The notes under the pieces: generated by a model
What the model was told of the DNA's origin: nothing
The model's database searches: none
Seen by the model: the letters and a program-made list of their open reading frames with translations, nothing else
Translations under genes and position numbers: made by a program
Shown: positions 17,104-24,999 of the stretch, in pieces
Position numbering within the stretch: position 1 is the first letter of the stretch
Layout of the letters: each line of letters opens with the position of its first letter
DNA from: Alphaproteobacteria bacterium
GTDB taxonomy: Bacteria > Pseudomonadota > Alphaproteobacteria > GCA-2731375
Length of the DNA: 35,681 nucleotides
NCBI GenBank assembly: GCA_030747035.1
Contig: JASLLM010000014.1
Span: forward strand, 1-35,681
Direction: 5' to 3'

Positions 17104-18393
17104 ATGCTTGAGGACGATATTGCCACGGCCATTCAGAATGCGGTCTACCGCCGCTTCGAAGATCAGGTGGATTTTACGGCCCAACTGGTTGGTTTTCCCT
17201 CCACCAGGGGCAACGAGGCCACGGCCCAGGACTTCATGGCGGACGCCATGGCGGCACGCGGCCTGACGGTGGACCGCTGGAAGCTGGACATTGACGATTT
17301 CAAGCACCTGCCGGGCTTCTCCCCCGTCTCCATCGACTATGACAACAGCTACAACGTGGTTGGCGCCTGGCGCCCGGAAACACCTAAGGGCAAAAGCCTG
17401 ATATTGAACGGCCACATCGACGTGGTGCCGGAAGGCCCCCTGGATATGTGGGATTCGTCCCCCTACGAGGCGCGCCGGGACGGCGACCGCCTGTACGGCC
17501 GGGGCGCGGGCGACATGAAAGCCGGCTTGGTCAGTTGCCTGTTCGCCTACGATGCCGTGGTCGAGGCCGGCTACCGCCCCGCCGCCAATGTCTTCGTGCA
17601 GTCGGTGATCGAGGAGGAATGCACCGGCAACGGCGCCCTGGCCTGTCTGGCACGGGGTTACCGGGCCGATGCCGCGATCATCCCCGAGCCCTCGGGCGAC
17701 ACCCTGTTCAATGCCCAGACCGGCACCATTTGGCAGCAGATCACCGTCAAGGGTCACCCCGTGCATGCTTCCCGCGCCACCGAAGGTTTCAACGCCATCA
17801 AGGCGGCCTACGTCCTGATCCAGGCACTGGAGGAGTTGGAGGCGAAATGGAACGCCGAAAAGGACCAGCACAAGCATCATTGCGGTCACCATCACCCGAT
17901 CAATTTCAATATCGGCAAGATCGCCGGCGGCGACTGGCCGGCCTCGGTTCCCGCCTGGTGTACTTTCGACCTGCGCGCCGCGATCTTCGCCGACGACGAC
18001 ATCCAGGCCCGCGCCCGGGAGTTGGAGGATTGCATCCGGGAAGCCGCCGCCAAGGACCCCCATATGAGCAACCGGCCGCCGGACATCGTCTACCAGGGTT
18101 TCATGGCCGAAGGCTTTGCACTGGAAGACATGGAAAACGCGGCCGAGCCGGTTTCACTGCTGGGCAATTGCCACCAGGCGGTCTATGGCGAAGCGCTGAA
18201 ACGCAGCGTGATTACGGGCACCACGGACGCCCGTTTTTTTGGCCTTTATGCCAATACGCCGGGTCTGGTCTACGGCCCCCGGTCGGTGGATGTGCATGGC
18301 TTCAACGAGTGGGTCGATCTGGAAAGCGTGCGCAAATCCACTCAGGCCATCGCCCTGTTCATGGCAAACTGGTGCGGCTTGGAAAAGATTTGA
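17104..18393 (+). CDS. M20 family metallohydrolase (ArgE/DapE/acylase type)
   Basis: The 429-residue protein carries the two-zinc site of M20 enzymes: N-G-H-I-D-V-V-P with His104 and Asp106, Y-G-R-G-A-G-D-M-K-A-G with Asp137, and V-I-E-E-E-C-T-G-N-G with the base Glu170 and ligand Glu171. A C-terminal histidine lies in D-V-H-G-F-N-E-W. Residues about 257-267 hold a His-rich stretch (H-K-H-H-C-G-H-H-H) in the lid domain that is unusual. The family hydrolyses amides such as N-acyl amino acids; some members deaminate or deacylate aromatic amines. It is followed 13 bases later by a PaaK-like ligase and diverges from the molybdenum-hydroxylase operon, so cleavage of an amide in the same pathway is inferred. 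No signal peptide. Confidence 0.88.
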   Translation: MLEDDIATAIQNAVYRRFEDQVDFTAQLVGFPSTRGNEATAQDFMADAMAARGLTVDRWKLDIDDFKHLPGFSPVSIDYDNSYNVVGAWRPETPKGKSLILNGHIDVVPEGPLDMWDSSPYEARRDGDRLYGRGAGDMKAGLVSCLFAYDAVVEAGYRPAANVFVQSVIEEECTGNGALACLARGYRADAAIIPEPSGDTLFNAQTGTIWQQITVKGHPVHASRATEGFNAIKAAYVLIQALEELEAKWNAEKDQHKHHCGHHHPINFNIGKIAGGDWPASVPAWCTFDLRAAIFADDDIQARARELEDCIREAAAKDPHMSNRPPDIVYQGFMAEGFALEDMENAAEPVSLLGNCHQAVYGEALKRSVITGTTDARFFGLYANTPGLVYGPRSVDVHGFNEWVDLESVRKSTQAIALFMANWCGLEKI

Positions 18394-18406
18394 GACGAAC
18401 GCTTCC

Positions 18407-19801
18407 ATGACCGGACAGCCCAACTATTTCAACCGGTTCGACATGGCGGGCCTAGCCAGGGAATTTCCCATCGGGCCCGATTTTCTGCGCCGGTTCGAGG
18501 CTATCAGCCGAGATGAACTGCGCGCCTTGCAGGAGGACCGGTTTGCGGACCTGATGTCCCAGGCCTGGAAGATCCCGTTCTATCAGCGCCATTGGGGCGC
18601 CCAGGGCCTGGAAGCGGGGGACATCGGCGGCTTGGATGATATCACCAAGCTGCCGACATTCGATAAATCGGACATCATGGCGTCCATCGCGGCGCAGCCG
18701 CCGTTCGGTGATTTCCACGGCATGGAAACCTACCCGGACGGCGAACGCCCGCCGGTTATCGTGCATACCACCTCCGGCACCACTGGGCGCCCACAGGTGC
18801 TGATGTACGGGCCGCGCAGCCGGGAAATTCAGAATTTGTTGGTTGCCCGCATCTATCTGCTACAGGGCCTGCGCACGGAAGACGTGGTGCAGTCGGTCTA
18901 TGGCCACGGCATGGTCAATGGCGGCCACTATATCCGCGAGGCCGTGGTGCATTGGACCAATTCGATCTTCCTGCCCGCCGGCACGGGGGTGGAAACCCGC
19001 TCCGTACAGCAGGTCAATTTAATGAAGGATTTTGGCGTCACCACGCTGGTGGGCTTCGCCGATTACATCAAGCGCCTGGCGGACGTGGCCCGCGAAGAAG
19101 GCCTGGAGCCGGGGCAGGATATCAAGATCCGCATGATCTCGGGCCATATGGGGCGGGAAGACAACATCACCCTGTCGGAGGCCTGGGGCAGGGCGGGTAT
19201 CTATGACTGGTATGGCGTCGGCGATACCGGCCTGATCGCCGGCGAAGGACCGGAGAAGCGCGGCCTGTACATCATGGAAGACGCCCAGTACCTGGAGATT
19301 TGCGATATCGATACCGGCCAGCCCGTAGCCGACGGCGCCACGGGGGACATGGTCAACACGGTACTGTTCAAGGACGATATTTACCCCATCATCCGTTTCA
19401 ACACTCATGACGTCTCCGCCCTGCGCACGGACGCCGCACCCTCGGCCCTGAACCTGCGCCGGATCGAAGGCTTCCTGGGCCGCAGCGACAACATGGTCAA
19501 GCTGCGCGGCATCAACGTCTTCCCCCAGGCCATTGGCGCCATGCTGGCGGAGCGGCCGGAGTTCAACGGCGAGTTTATCTGCCAGGTGAGCCGGGATGCT
19601 GAAGGCCGGGACGAAATGACGGTACGGGTGGAAATCAGCGGGCAGGGCGGCGGCGATCTGGCCGATATCTACCGCGATATCCTGCGCCGCAAGGCCGGCG
19701 TGGCGGTCGCCGTTGCCTTCGCCGAACCCGGCGCCCTGGCCGAGTTGACAGGTATCGAAAGCCGGCAGAAACCGTTGCGCCTGATCGACGAGCGTTTCTG
19801 A
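18407..19801 (+). CDS. Phenylacetate-CoA ligase family (PaaK-like) adenylate-forming enzyme
   Basis: The 464-residue protein has the PaaK-type P-loop H-T-T-S-G-T-T-G-R-P (120-129), a D-W-Y-G-V-G-D-T segment in place of the usual Y-G-x-T-E, a R-F-N-T-H-D-V adenylate motif, and G-F-L-G-R-S-D-N-M-V-K-L-R-G-I-N-V-F-P near the C-terminal hinge. Length and motifs fit PaaK rather than the longer ligase at 8407. The start ATG at 18407 is 13 bases after the M20 gene; the ribosome site is poor (GAGACGAACG), so coupling is likely. It should activate an aryl or aryl-alkyl carboxylate to its CoA ester. The substrate is unknown. It ends just before a hairpin at 19813-19848. Confidence 0.9.
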   Translation: MTGQPNYFNRFDMAGLAREFPIGPDFLRRFEAISRDELRALQEDRFADLMSQAWKIPFYQRHWGAQGLEAGDIGGLDDITKLPTFDKSDIMASIAAQPPFGDFHGMETYPDGERPPVIVHTTSGTTGRPQVLMYGPRSREIQNLLVARIYLLQGLRTEDVVQSVYGHGMVNGGHYIREAVVHWTNSIFLPAGTGVETRSVQQVNLMKDFGVTTLVGFADYIKRLADVAREEGLEPGQDIKIRMISGHMGREDNITLSEAWGRAGIYDWYGVGDTGLIAGEGPEKRGLYIMEDAQYLEICDIDTGQPVADGATGDMVNTVLFKDDIYPIIRFNTHDVSALRTDAAPSALNLRRIEGFLGRSDNMVKLRGINVFPQAIGAMLAERPEFNGEFICQVSRDAEGRDEMTVRVEISGQGGGDLADIYRDILRRKAGVAVAVAFAEPGALAELTGIESRQKPLRLIDERF

Positions 19802-19812
19802 TTCAACGGAGG

Positions 19813-19848
19813 AAAAAGGCGGCGGGCTCGATCTGAGCACCGCCGCCT
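19813..19848 (-). terminator. Rho-independent terminator of the binding-protein transcript
   Basis: Arms AGGCGGCGG (19817-19825) and CCGCCGCCT (19840-19848) pair perfectly over 9 bases. An inner GCTC/GAGC stem closes a 5-base loop with one bulged A. On the minus strand the stem is followed by five T residues (19817-19813), the normal layout of an intrinsic terminator. It lies 23 bases after the end of the binding-protein gene. The opposite side has no T-run, so plus-strand termination for the PaaK-like gene would be weaker. Confidence 0.85.
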
Positions 19849-19871
19849 GAAGTCTAGCCGCTAGGGTTGGA

Positions 19872-21359
19872 TTATTTCCAATACACCGAGCGCATATCGT
19901 TGACGAACATGGGCGAGGATGTCCAAACGCCCATCAGGCCCTTTTTCCGCACCGTGGTCTTGGCCAGTTGGAACAGGAAGCCGTTGACCGCGTCCGCGGC
20001 CAATTTCTTCTGGGCCATTTTCAGATATTTCGAACGCATGGCGGGATCACGGGCGCCATCAGCCTTCGACATGATGTCCTGAAAATCCTTGTTGTCATAT
20101 TGGAAGTAGTAGCCGGGACGGGCATAGATGCCGATATCCATGGGCTCCACGTGACTGACGATGGACAGATCATAGGTCTTTTGTTTGTAGACCTGTTTCA
20201 GCCAGACCGCCCATTCCACGTTCTCGATGGAAATCTTGAAGCCGGCCTTGTTCAACTGCTGCGCCACGATCTGACCGCCGTCGCGGGCATAGCCCGTTGG
20301 CGGTAGTTTCAACGACAGGGCCAAACCATCCCCATAGCCGGCCTCGGCCAGCAGGGCCTTGGATTTCGCCCGGTCCAGGGGATAGGTCCCGGTCAAATCC
20401 AGATAATCGGGATTATGCGGGGCAAAATGGCTGCCGATGGGGATGCCAGCGCCAAACATAGCACCATCGATGATCTCCTTGCGGTCGATGGCGTGGGCGA
20501 TGGCCTGACGCACTTTCAACTTGGACAGCGCCGGATGCTTGTTATTGGTGGACAGAATGGTTTCGCCTTCCGTGGTGCCGAATGAAACCACGAATTTCGG
20601 GTTGTTCTTCAAGGCGTTCAGGCCTTCGGCGGCGCGGGAGAACGGGATCAAATCCAGATCGCCCGACAAGACAGCCGCGATTTGCGCCGATTGGTCGTTG
20701 ATAAAGCGGAACTTGACCCTGTTGAGTTTGACCGAGGCCGCACTCCGGTGCGCCGCATTCTTTTCCATCTGAACACTGTCGCCCTTGACCCAGCGAATGA
20801 ATTTGAAGGGCCCGGTGCCGACAGGCTTGGTCGCGTTGGTCGCCGCGGATGCTTCATCCACGATCACGGCGGTGCTTTCACCCATCCAGAACAGGAACAT
20901 CGGCCGGGCTTTTTTCAGGGTTATCCGCACCGTGTGCGCATCGGGCGTCTCGATCTTGGCCATGTTCACGAAACGCTTTTTGCGCTTGATCTTGCTGTTC
21001 TCGCCGGCATTGGCCTCGAAGGTATATTTCACGTCGGCGGAGGTGAAATCGGAGCCGTCGTGGAATTTGACGCCCTGCTCCAGCTTGAAGGTATAGACCA
21101 AGCCGTCATCGGATACCGTCCAGCTTTTCGCCAGCATGGGGCTGACCGTGGCGTCCTGATTGATGCGGGTCAGGTTCTCGTAAATATTATACAGCGCGAT
21201 CTGGCCGATCGCGGCCGCGGCATTGGCGCGCGGGTCAAGCCCCGGCGGCTCCAACGTCATGGCGATATTGACGGAATCCTTTGCCGCCTGCGCCCCAAAC
21301 GGCAGCGCCGCGACCGCGGCCACGGCAAATGCGTAGCCAATTCTTCGAGCAATAGTCAT
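19872..21359 (-). CDS. ABC transporter substrate-binding protein, family 5 (oligopeptide/dipeptide type)
   Basis: The 495-residue protein begins with a Sec signal (R-R, a hydrophobic core, then A-Q-A at 23-25 as the probable cleavage site). The mature part has the family-5 marks: L-E-P-P-G-L-D-P near the start, K-S-W-T-V-S-D-D-G-L-V-Y-T-F-K-L, the V-K-F-H-D-G motif and F-T-S-A-D-V. These proteins bind peptides, nickel or other small molecules in the periplasm and hand them to a permease. The ATG at 21359 follows GGGGAGG. No permease or ATPase gene is in the window, so the binding protein is separated from its transporter. It probably shares a transcript with the P1 peptidase 56 bases upstream and ends at a terminator. 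Confidence 0.93.
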   Translation of the reverse strand: MTIARRIGYAFAVAAVAALPFGAQAAKDSVNIAMTLEPPGLDPRANAAAAIGQIALYNIYENLTRINQDATVSPMLAKSWTVSDDGLVYTFKLEQGVKFHDGSDFTSADVKYTFEANAGENSKIKRKKRFVNMAKIETPDAHTVRITLKKARPMFLFWMGESTAVIVDEASAATNATKPVGTGPFKFIRWVKGDSVQMEKNAAHRSAASVKLNRVKFRFINDQSAQIAAVLSGDLDLIPFSRAAEGLNALKNNPKFVVSFGTTEGETILSTNNKHPALSKLKVRQAIAHAIDRKEIIDGAMFGAGIPIGSHFAPHNPDYLDLTGTYPLDRAKSKALLAEAGYGDGLALSLKLPPTGYARDGGQIVAQQLNKAGFKISIENVEWAVWLKQVYKQKTYDLSIVSHVEPMDIGIYARPGYYFQYDNKDFQDIMSKADGARDPAMRSKYLKMAQKKLAADAVNGFLFQLAKTTVRKKGLMGVWTSSPMFVNDMRSVYWK

Positions 21360-21415
21360 TCTTATGCCTCCCCGTCGAGAAGTTTTAATCATATGGATCA
21401 ATCCATCCATCCTTT

Positions 21416-22441
21416 TTAACCTGTCTTGGCGCCGTCGGCAAAGGCATCCGGGTAGGATTGCCGATAACTGGGCGCATCCCCCAATGGTTCCGCCGCAAAC
21501 ACCGCCCGCCCGATGGCCCGTGCCAGACAGTCGGCGGCAATGGCACCGATGCGCGCGATCGACATCGCACTAGGTTCAGGCAAGGCCATCCGCGTGGTCG
21601 AAAGGGCAAAAACCGTATCGCCATCGAAGGGCGTATGCAGCGGCCGGATGGCCCGGGCCATGCCGTCGTGCGCCATCATGGCGATGCGTTGGGCCTGGGC
21701 TTTGTCAAGCGTGGCATTGGTGGCGACCACGGCCAGGGTGGTGTTGCCGCCGATCCGGGCCTCCACGGGCAAATCTTCGTCCAGGGCTGCGATGGGACCG
21801 GGCGGTTTTTGCCGGCCCATTTCGCCATTCCGCTCCAAGGCCCAAGCCCACAAAGTGCCGCAACCGGGCATGACGGTGGAACCTACCGGATTCGCCACCG
21901 CAAGGGCGGCGACCTGCAAACCATCGCCCGACACCACCGAGGCGCTGCCCAGGCCGCCCTTCAGGCGGCCGGCGCGGGCGCCCATGCCGGCACCGATATT
22001 ACCCAGCGGAAACGCCTCGCCCGCCGTTTCGCACGCCACGCGGGCCAGATCACCATAACCTGGATAACGGCCCCGATTTTCCGTCCCGCCAAGACCGAGA
22101 TCAAAAATTATGGCACCCGGCACAATGGGCAAACTCCAGGCGCCGAGGGCAAATCCCTGATGCTGCTCGTGCAGCCAGCCAACCACCGCGTCGCCGGCGC
22201 CCAGACCATGTACCGATCCGCCCGACAGACAGATGCCGTCGATCCGCTCAACCAGACAGGACGGGTCCAGCAGGTCAATCTCGCGCGTGCCCGGCCCGCC
22301 GCCGCGCACATCGGCGGCAGCCACCGCTCCATCCTGTGGCAGAACGACGGTCACGCCGGTGCACGCACCCTCGTCGGCGGCGTTGCCGATGGCAATGCCA
22401 TCGACATCGGTAATCAGGTTACGGGGTCCGGGCCTACTCAT
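21416..22441 (-). CDS. P1 (DmpA/S58) family peptidase, N-terminal nucleophile type
   Basis: The 341-residue protein belongs to the DmpA/beta-aminopeptidase family. Typical segments are N-L-I-T-D-V-D-G-I-A-I-G-N at the start, CLSGGSVHGLGAGDAVVGWL, and I-G-G-N-T-T-L-A-V-V-A-T-N-A at 230-243. In DmpA the chain self-cleaves before a serine at this last place; here it is Asn233-Thr234, so Thr would be the nucleophile. The enzymes release N-terminal residues or beta-amino acids from peptides or amides. No signal peptide is seen. The ATG is at 22441. It lies upstream of an oligopeptide-type binding protein, which suggests use of imported peptides or amides, and diverges from the Rrf2 regulator gene. 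Confidence 0.88.
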   Translation of the reverse strand: MSRPGPRNLITDVDGIAIGNAADEGACTGVTVVLPQDGAVAAADVRGGGPGTREIDLLDPSCLVERIDGICLSGGSVHGLGAGDAVVGWLHEQHQGFALGAWSLPIVPGAIIFDLGLGGTENRGRYPGYGDLARVACETAGEAFPLGNIGAGMGARAGRLKGGLGSASVVSGDGLQVAALAVANPVGSTVMPGCGTLWAWALERNGEMGRQKPPGPIAALDEDLPVEARIGGNTTLAVVATNATLDKAQAQRIAMMAHDGMARAIRPLHTPFDGDTVFALSTTRMALPEPSAMSIARIGAIAADCLARAIGRAVFAAEPLGDAPSYRQSYPDAFADGAKTG

Positions 22442-22476
22442 CCCGTCAACAGATCAAAGTTACCCGGGCCGGTCAA

Positions 22477-22504
22477 TTGACAATCCCGGCGGATAGCATA
22501 TATA
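22477..22504 (+). promoter_or_regulatory. Sigma-70-type promoter of the Rrf2-flavoprotein operon
   Basis: A perfect TTGACA (22477-22482) is followed after 16 bases by TATATA (22499-22504); a second TATATA register at 22501 gives 18 bases. The -35 overlaps a perfect 10-base palindrome, GTCAATTGAC (22472-22481). Expected transcription would begin at about 22510-22512, inside the inverted repeat at 22506-22530. Confidence 0.7.
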
Positions 22505-22505
22505 T

Positions 22506-22530
22506 AACTACGACTAATAACGTCGGAGTT
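22506..22530 (+). promoter_or_regulatory. Probable Rrf2 autoregulatory operator
   Basis: Arms AACTACGAC (22506-22514) and GTCGGAGTT (22522-22530) are inverted repeats matching at 8 of 9 positions around a 7-base AT-rich centre. The size (25 bases) and centre resemble sites bound by Rrf2-family dimers. It lies just downstream of the -10 and includes the GGAG ribosome site of the regulator gene, so binding would block both transcription start and, in the transcript, could mask translation. Binding by the adjacent gene product is inferred. Confidence 0.65.
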
Positions 22531-22534
22531 TAGA

Positions 22535-23065
22535 ATGAGCCAGTATGGCAGCGCCGTCGAATACGCCTTGCATTGCCTTTTGTACCTGGTCGGGTCCGAT
22601 CGGGACACGGCCCGCAGCACGCGCGACATCGCTGAATTCCAGGAATTGTCCACGGACTACGTGGCGAAGCTGTTCACGCGCCTGCAAAAAGCGGGTCTGG
22701 TCACCGCGATTGAAGGCGCGCGGGGCGGCTTTCATTTGGCCCGGGCAGCCGATGACATCTCGGTACTGGACGTCGTCGATGCGGTCGAGGGCCATAAGCC
22801 ATTGTTCGAATGCCGTGAAGTGCGGGCCAAATGCGCCCTGTTCGATGACGACCCGCCGGCCTGGAGCGGCCGGGGCGTCTGTGGCATTCACGCGGTCATG
22901 CTGAAGGCGGAGGCAGCCATGCGCGAAAGCCTGGGGCAAAGCACCTTGGCGCAACTGGCCGGCCATGTTGGCAAGGTGGTGCCGGAGGCGCACCAGAGGG
23001 CGGCCCGAACCTGGTTCGAAGAGCGTCAGGCAACCCGTGGCCGGCGGGCGCGAAAAGGGAGTTAG
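22535..23065 (+). CDS. Rrf2 family transcriptional regulator
   Basis: The 176-residue protein has the Rrf2 winged-helix N-terminus: Y-G-S-A-V-E-Y-A-L-H, then S-T-R-D-I-A with an HTH, and the wing G-A-R-G-G-F-H-L-A-R (61-70). Three cysteines follow at 93, 100 and 116. Rrf2 sensors such as NsrR and IscR bind a [2Fe-2S] or [4Fe-4S] cluster with three cysteines in this region, but the usual spacing is tighter, so cluster binding is plausible and unproven. The ATG at 22535 uses the GGAG inside the operator. It is 3 bases from the NDH-2-like gene, so it probably controls that gene and itself in answer to redox, iron or nitric oxide. Confidence 0.92.
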   Translation: MSQYGSAVEYALHCLLYLVGSDRDTARSTRDIAEFQELSTDYVAKLFTRLQKAGLVTAIEGARGGFHLARAADDISVLDVVDAVEGHKPLFECREVRAKCALFDDDPPAWSGRGVCGIHAVMLKAEAAMRESLGQSTLAQLAGHVGKVVPEAHQRAARTWFEERQATRGRRARKGS

Positions 23066-23068
23066 GTT

Positions 23069-24253
23069 ATGCCGAATTTACTGATCATTGGTGGTGGCTA
23101 TGCCGGCCTATGGGCGGCGATGGCAGCGGCGCGAAGGGCGGATGAGAATGGCAGTGAACTGCACATTCGCCTGTTGTCGAAGGACGCCTATCTGACCCAT
23201 CGCCCGCGCCTGTACGAGCGCAATCCACAAGACATGCGCACGCCCCTGGGCCCGGTTCTGGAACCCATCGGCGTCGACCTGGCGTTGGGCGAGGTCACGG
23301 CCATTGAGCCGGCGGCGAGAACGGCCCGCGCCACCGATGCCGAAGGCAACAGCACCGAATATATCTATGACGGCCTTGTCCTGGCGGCGGGCAGTATTCT
23401 CAGGCCGCCGCCGCTGGACATCGTCGATGGCCGGACCTGGAGCGTGGATGACTACCAATCCGCCGTCGCCCTTGACCAGCACCTGCAAGCCCGCATGGCG
23501 GAGCCCGCTGAAGATGCGGAGACAGTCGTGATCATTGGCGCCGGCTTCACCGGTATTGAACTGGCGGCGGAGATGCGAACCCGTCTGGCCGCGCACGGCG
23601 GCACGGCGCGCGCCGAAAAGGCGCGGGTAATCCTGCTGGATGCGGCCGCCACGGTCAGTGAGGATCTGGGCCCCGGCCCCCGCCCGCATATTTTGGAGGC
23701 CCTGCAGGCCGCCAGGGTCGAGGTGCGCCTGAATACGACGGTGCGCCGCATCAAAGGCGATCAAGTCATGCTGGATGACGGCGGCCGGATCACCTGCCAA
23801 ACGGTGATTGTCACCACCGGCGCCCAGGCCAATCCCCTGGCCGCCGGTTTCGGCCTGGCGACCGATCCTGCGGGACGGCTTTTCGTGGATGAGTTCCTGC
23901 GCGTCAAGGGACTGGCGAACATCCATGCCGCCGGCGACATCGCCCACGCCATGACCGACGACAGCCATGCCTCCCTGATGTCCTGTCAGCATGCCATGCC
24001 CATGGGCAAGGCGGCCGGCTACAACGCCGCCTCCGACCTGTTGGACCTGCCGCCCCTGCCCTATCAACAGACACGCTATGTCACCTGTTTGGATTTGGGG
24101 CCATGGGGGGCGGTGTTTTCCAATGGTTGGGAGCGCCAGGTAGAAATGATCAAGGACGAAGCCAAGGCGCGTAAACAGTTCGTCATGACCCAGGTGATCT
24201 ACCCACCCACAAAGGACCGCGCCGCCATATTGGAAGCCGGCGCCCTGGGCTAA
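23069..24253 (+). CDS. NAD(P)/FAD-dependent oxidoreductase, NDH-2-like
   Basis: The 394-residue flavoprotein has two Rossmann sites: I-I-G-G-G-Y-A-G-L at residues 5-13 for FAD and V-I-I-G-A-G-F-T-G-I-E-L-A near residue 155 for NAD(P)H. The motif I-H-A-A-G-D-I-A-H near residue 288 closes the FAD pocket. This is the layout of type II NADH dehydrogenases and related disulfide-reductase-fold enzymes; no redox Cys-x4-Cys pair is present. It should oxidise NADH and reduce quinone or another acceptor at the membrane surface. The ATG at 23069 follows GGGAG. It is coupled to the Rrf2 gene and its stop overlaps the convergent SAM-hydrolase stop within CTAA (24250-24253). Confidence 0.87.
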   Translation: MPNLLIIGGGYAGLWAAMAAARRADENGSELHIRLLSKDAYLTHRPRLYERNPQDMRTPLGPVLEPIGVDLALGEVTAIEPAARTARATDAEGNSTEYIYDGLVLAAGSILRPPPLDIVDGRTWSVDDYQSAVALDQHLQARMAEPAEDAETVVIIGAGFTGIELAAEMRTRLAAHGGTARAEKARVILLDAAATVSEDLGPGPRPHILEALQAARVEVRLNTTVRRIKGDQVMLDDGGRITCQTVIVTTGAQANPLAAGFGLATDPAGRLFVDEFLRVKGLANIHAAGDIAHAMTDDSHASLMSCQHAMPMGKAAGYNAASDLLDLPPLPYQQTRYVTCLDLGPWGAVFSNGWERQVEMIKDEAKARKQFVMTQVIYPPTKDRAAILEAGALG

Positions 24254-24999
24254 AGCAAGGCCACGGGGCTGCCCTCGGCCAGGGCCAATTGCCGCCCGGC
24301 ACTGCCCTGATTGACGGCGATTTCCACCAGGCCGTTGGCATTTTCGTACCAGAAAGCCCCGCCAAGTGGCGCTTCGCTGAATGTCCGGGCGCCCGCAAGG
24401 ACGGCCCCTCCAGCCTGGATTTTCACATCATCGCCCAGGCAGGCGGCACGCAGGCCGGTAATGGCATTGCCGAAATGATCCAGATAAATCACCTGGGCCA
24501 GATCGTCCGGCCAATCGGGCTGCCGCCAGGCGCTATCGGCAATCGGCGCCAGGGCGATGGCATCGCCGCGCGCGAGGGCCGCTGCCGCAGGGGCAAACAG
24601 ATCGCGGCCATGAAACGATGGCGACAGGCGCTCCGGGCGCCAGGTAATCATCCGTGCCTCGAAGGTGCGAGACCGCCGCGCGATGATTTCGAACAGGCCA
24701 TTTCCCGGCCCAACATATACATGGCCGTCGGCATGCAGCACCATCGCCGGCCGGTCGCCGCCGACACCGGGATCAACCACACAGACGAAGACCGTGCCGG
24801 CCGGAAATTCCAGCGCGTGGGCGGCCAGCAGATAGCCCGCCGCCCTGGCGTCAAACGTTGGTGCGTCAGCGAACAGGTCGACGACAGCCGCGCCTGGCGC
24901 CTCGCGATGCAGAACGGCGCGCATCTGGCCCATGTAGGGGCTGCCAATGCCGAAATCCGTGAACAATACGATCATCGGCCCGATGGACGTGTTGGTCAT
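24250..24999 (-). CDS. S-adenosyl-L-methionine hydrolase (adenosine-forming), DUF62 family
   Basis: The 249-residue protein matches the SAM hydroxide adenosyltransferase family. It starts with I-V-L-F-T-D-F-G (10-17), then V-V-D-P-G-V-G-G-D-R (Asp76, Arg83) and S-F-H-G-R-D-L-F-A-P (His130). Asp, Arg and His form the known triad that activates water to split SAM into adenosine and methionine. The halogenase (SalL/FlA) insert is not evident. The ATG at 24999 lies in the ATGA shared with the kinase stop, so it is translated with the kinase. Why SAM hydrolysis is coupled to a sensor kinase is unclear. It is the last gene of the minus group. Confidence 0.9.
   Translation of the reverse strand: MTNTSIGPMIVLFTDFGIGSPYMGQMRAVLHREAPGAAVVDLFADAPTFDARAAGYLLAAHALEFPAGTVFVCVVDPGVGGDRPAMVLHADGHVYVGPGNGLFEIIARRSRTFEARMITWRPERLSPSFHGRDLFAPAAAALARGDAIALAPIADSAWRQPDWPDDLAQVIYLDHFGNAITGLRAACLGDDVKIQAGGAVLAGARTFSEAPLGGAFWYENANGLVEIAVNQGSAGRQLALAEGSPVALL

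Noticed and set aside
24250-24999. SAM-dependent chlorinase or fluorinase
   Set aside because: The Asp-Arg-His water-activating triad of SAM hydrolases is present and the fluorinase-specific insert is not evident.
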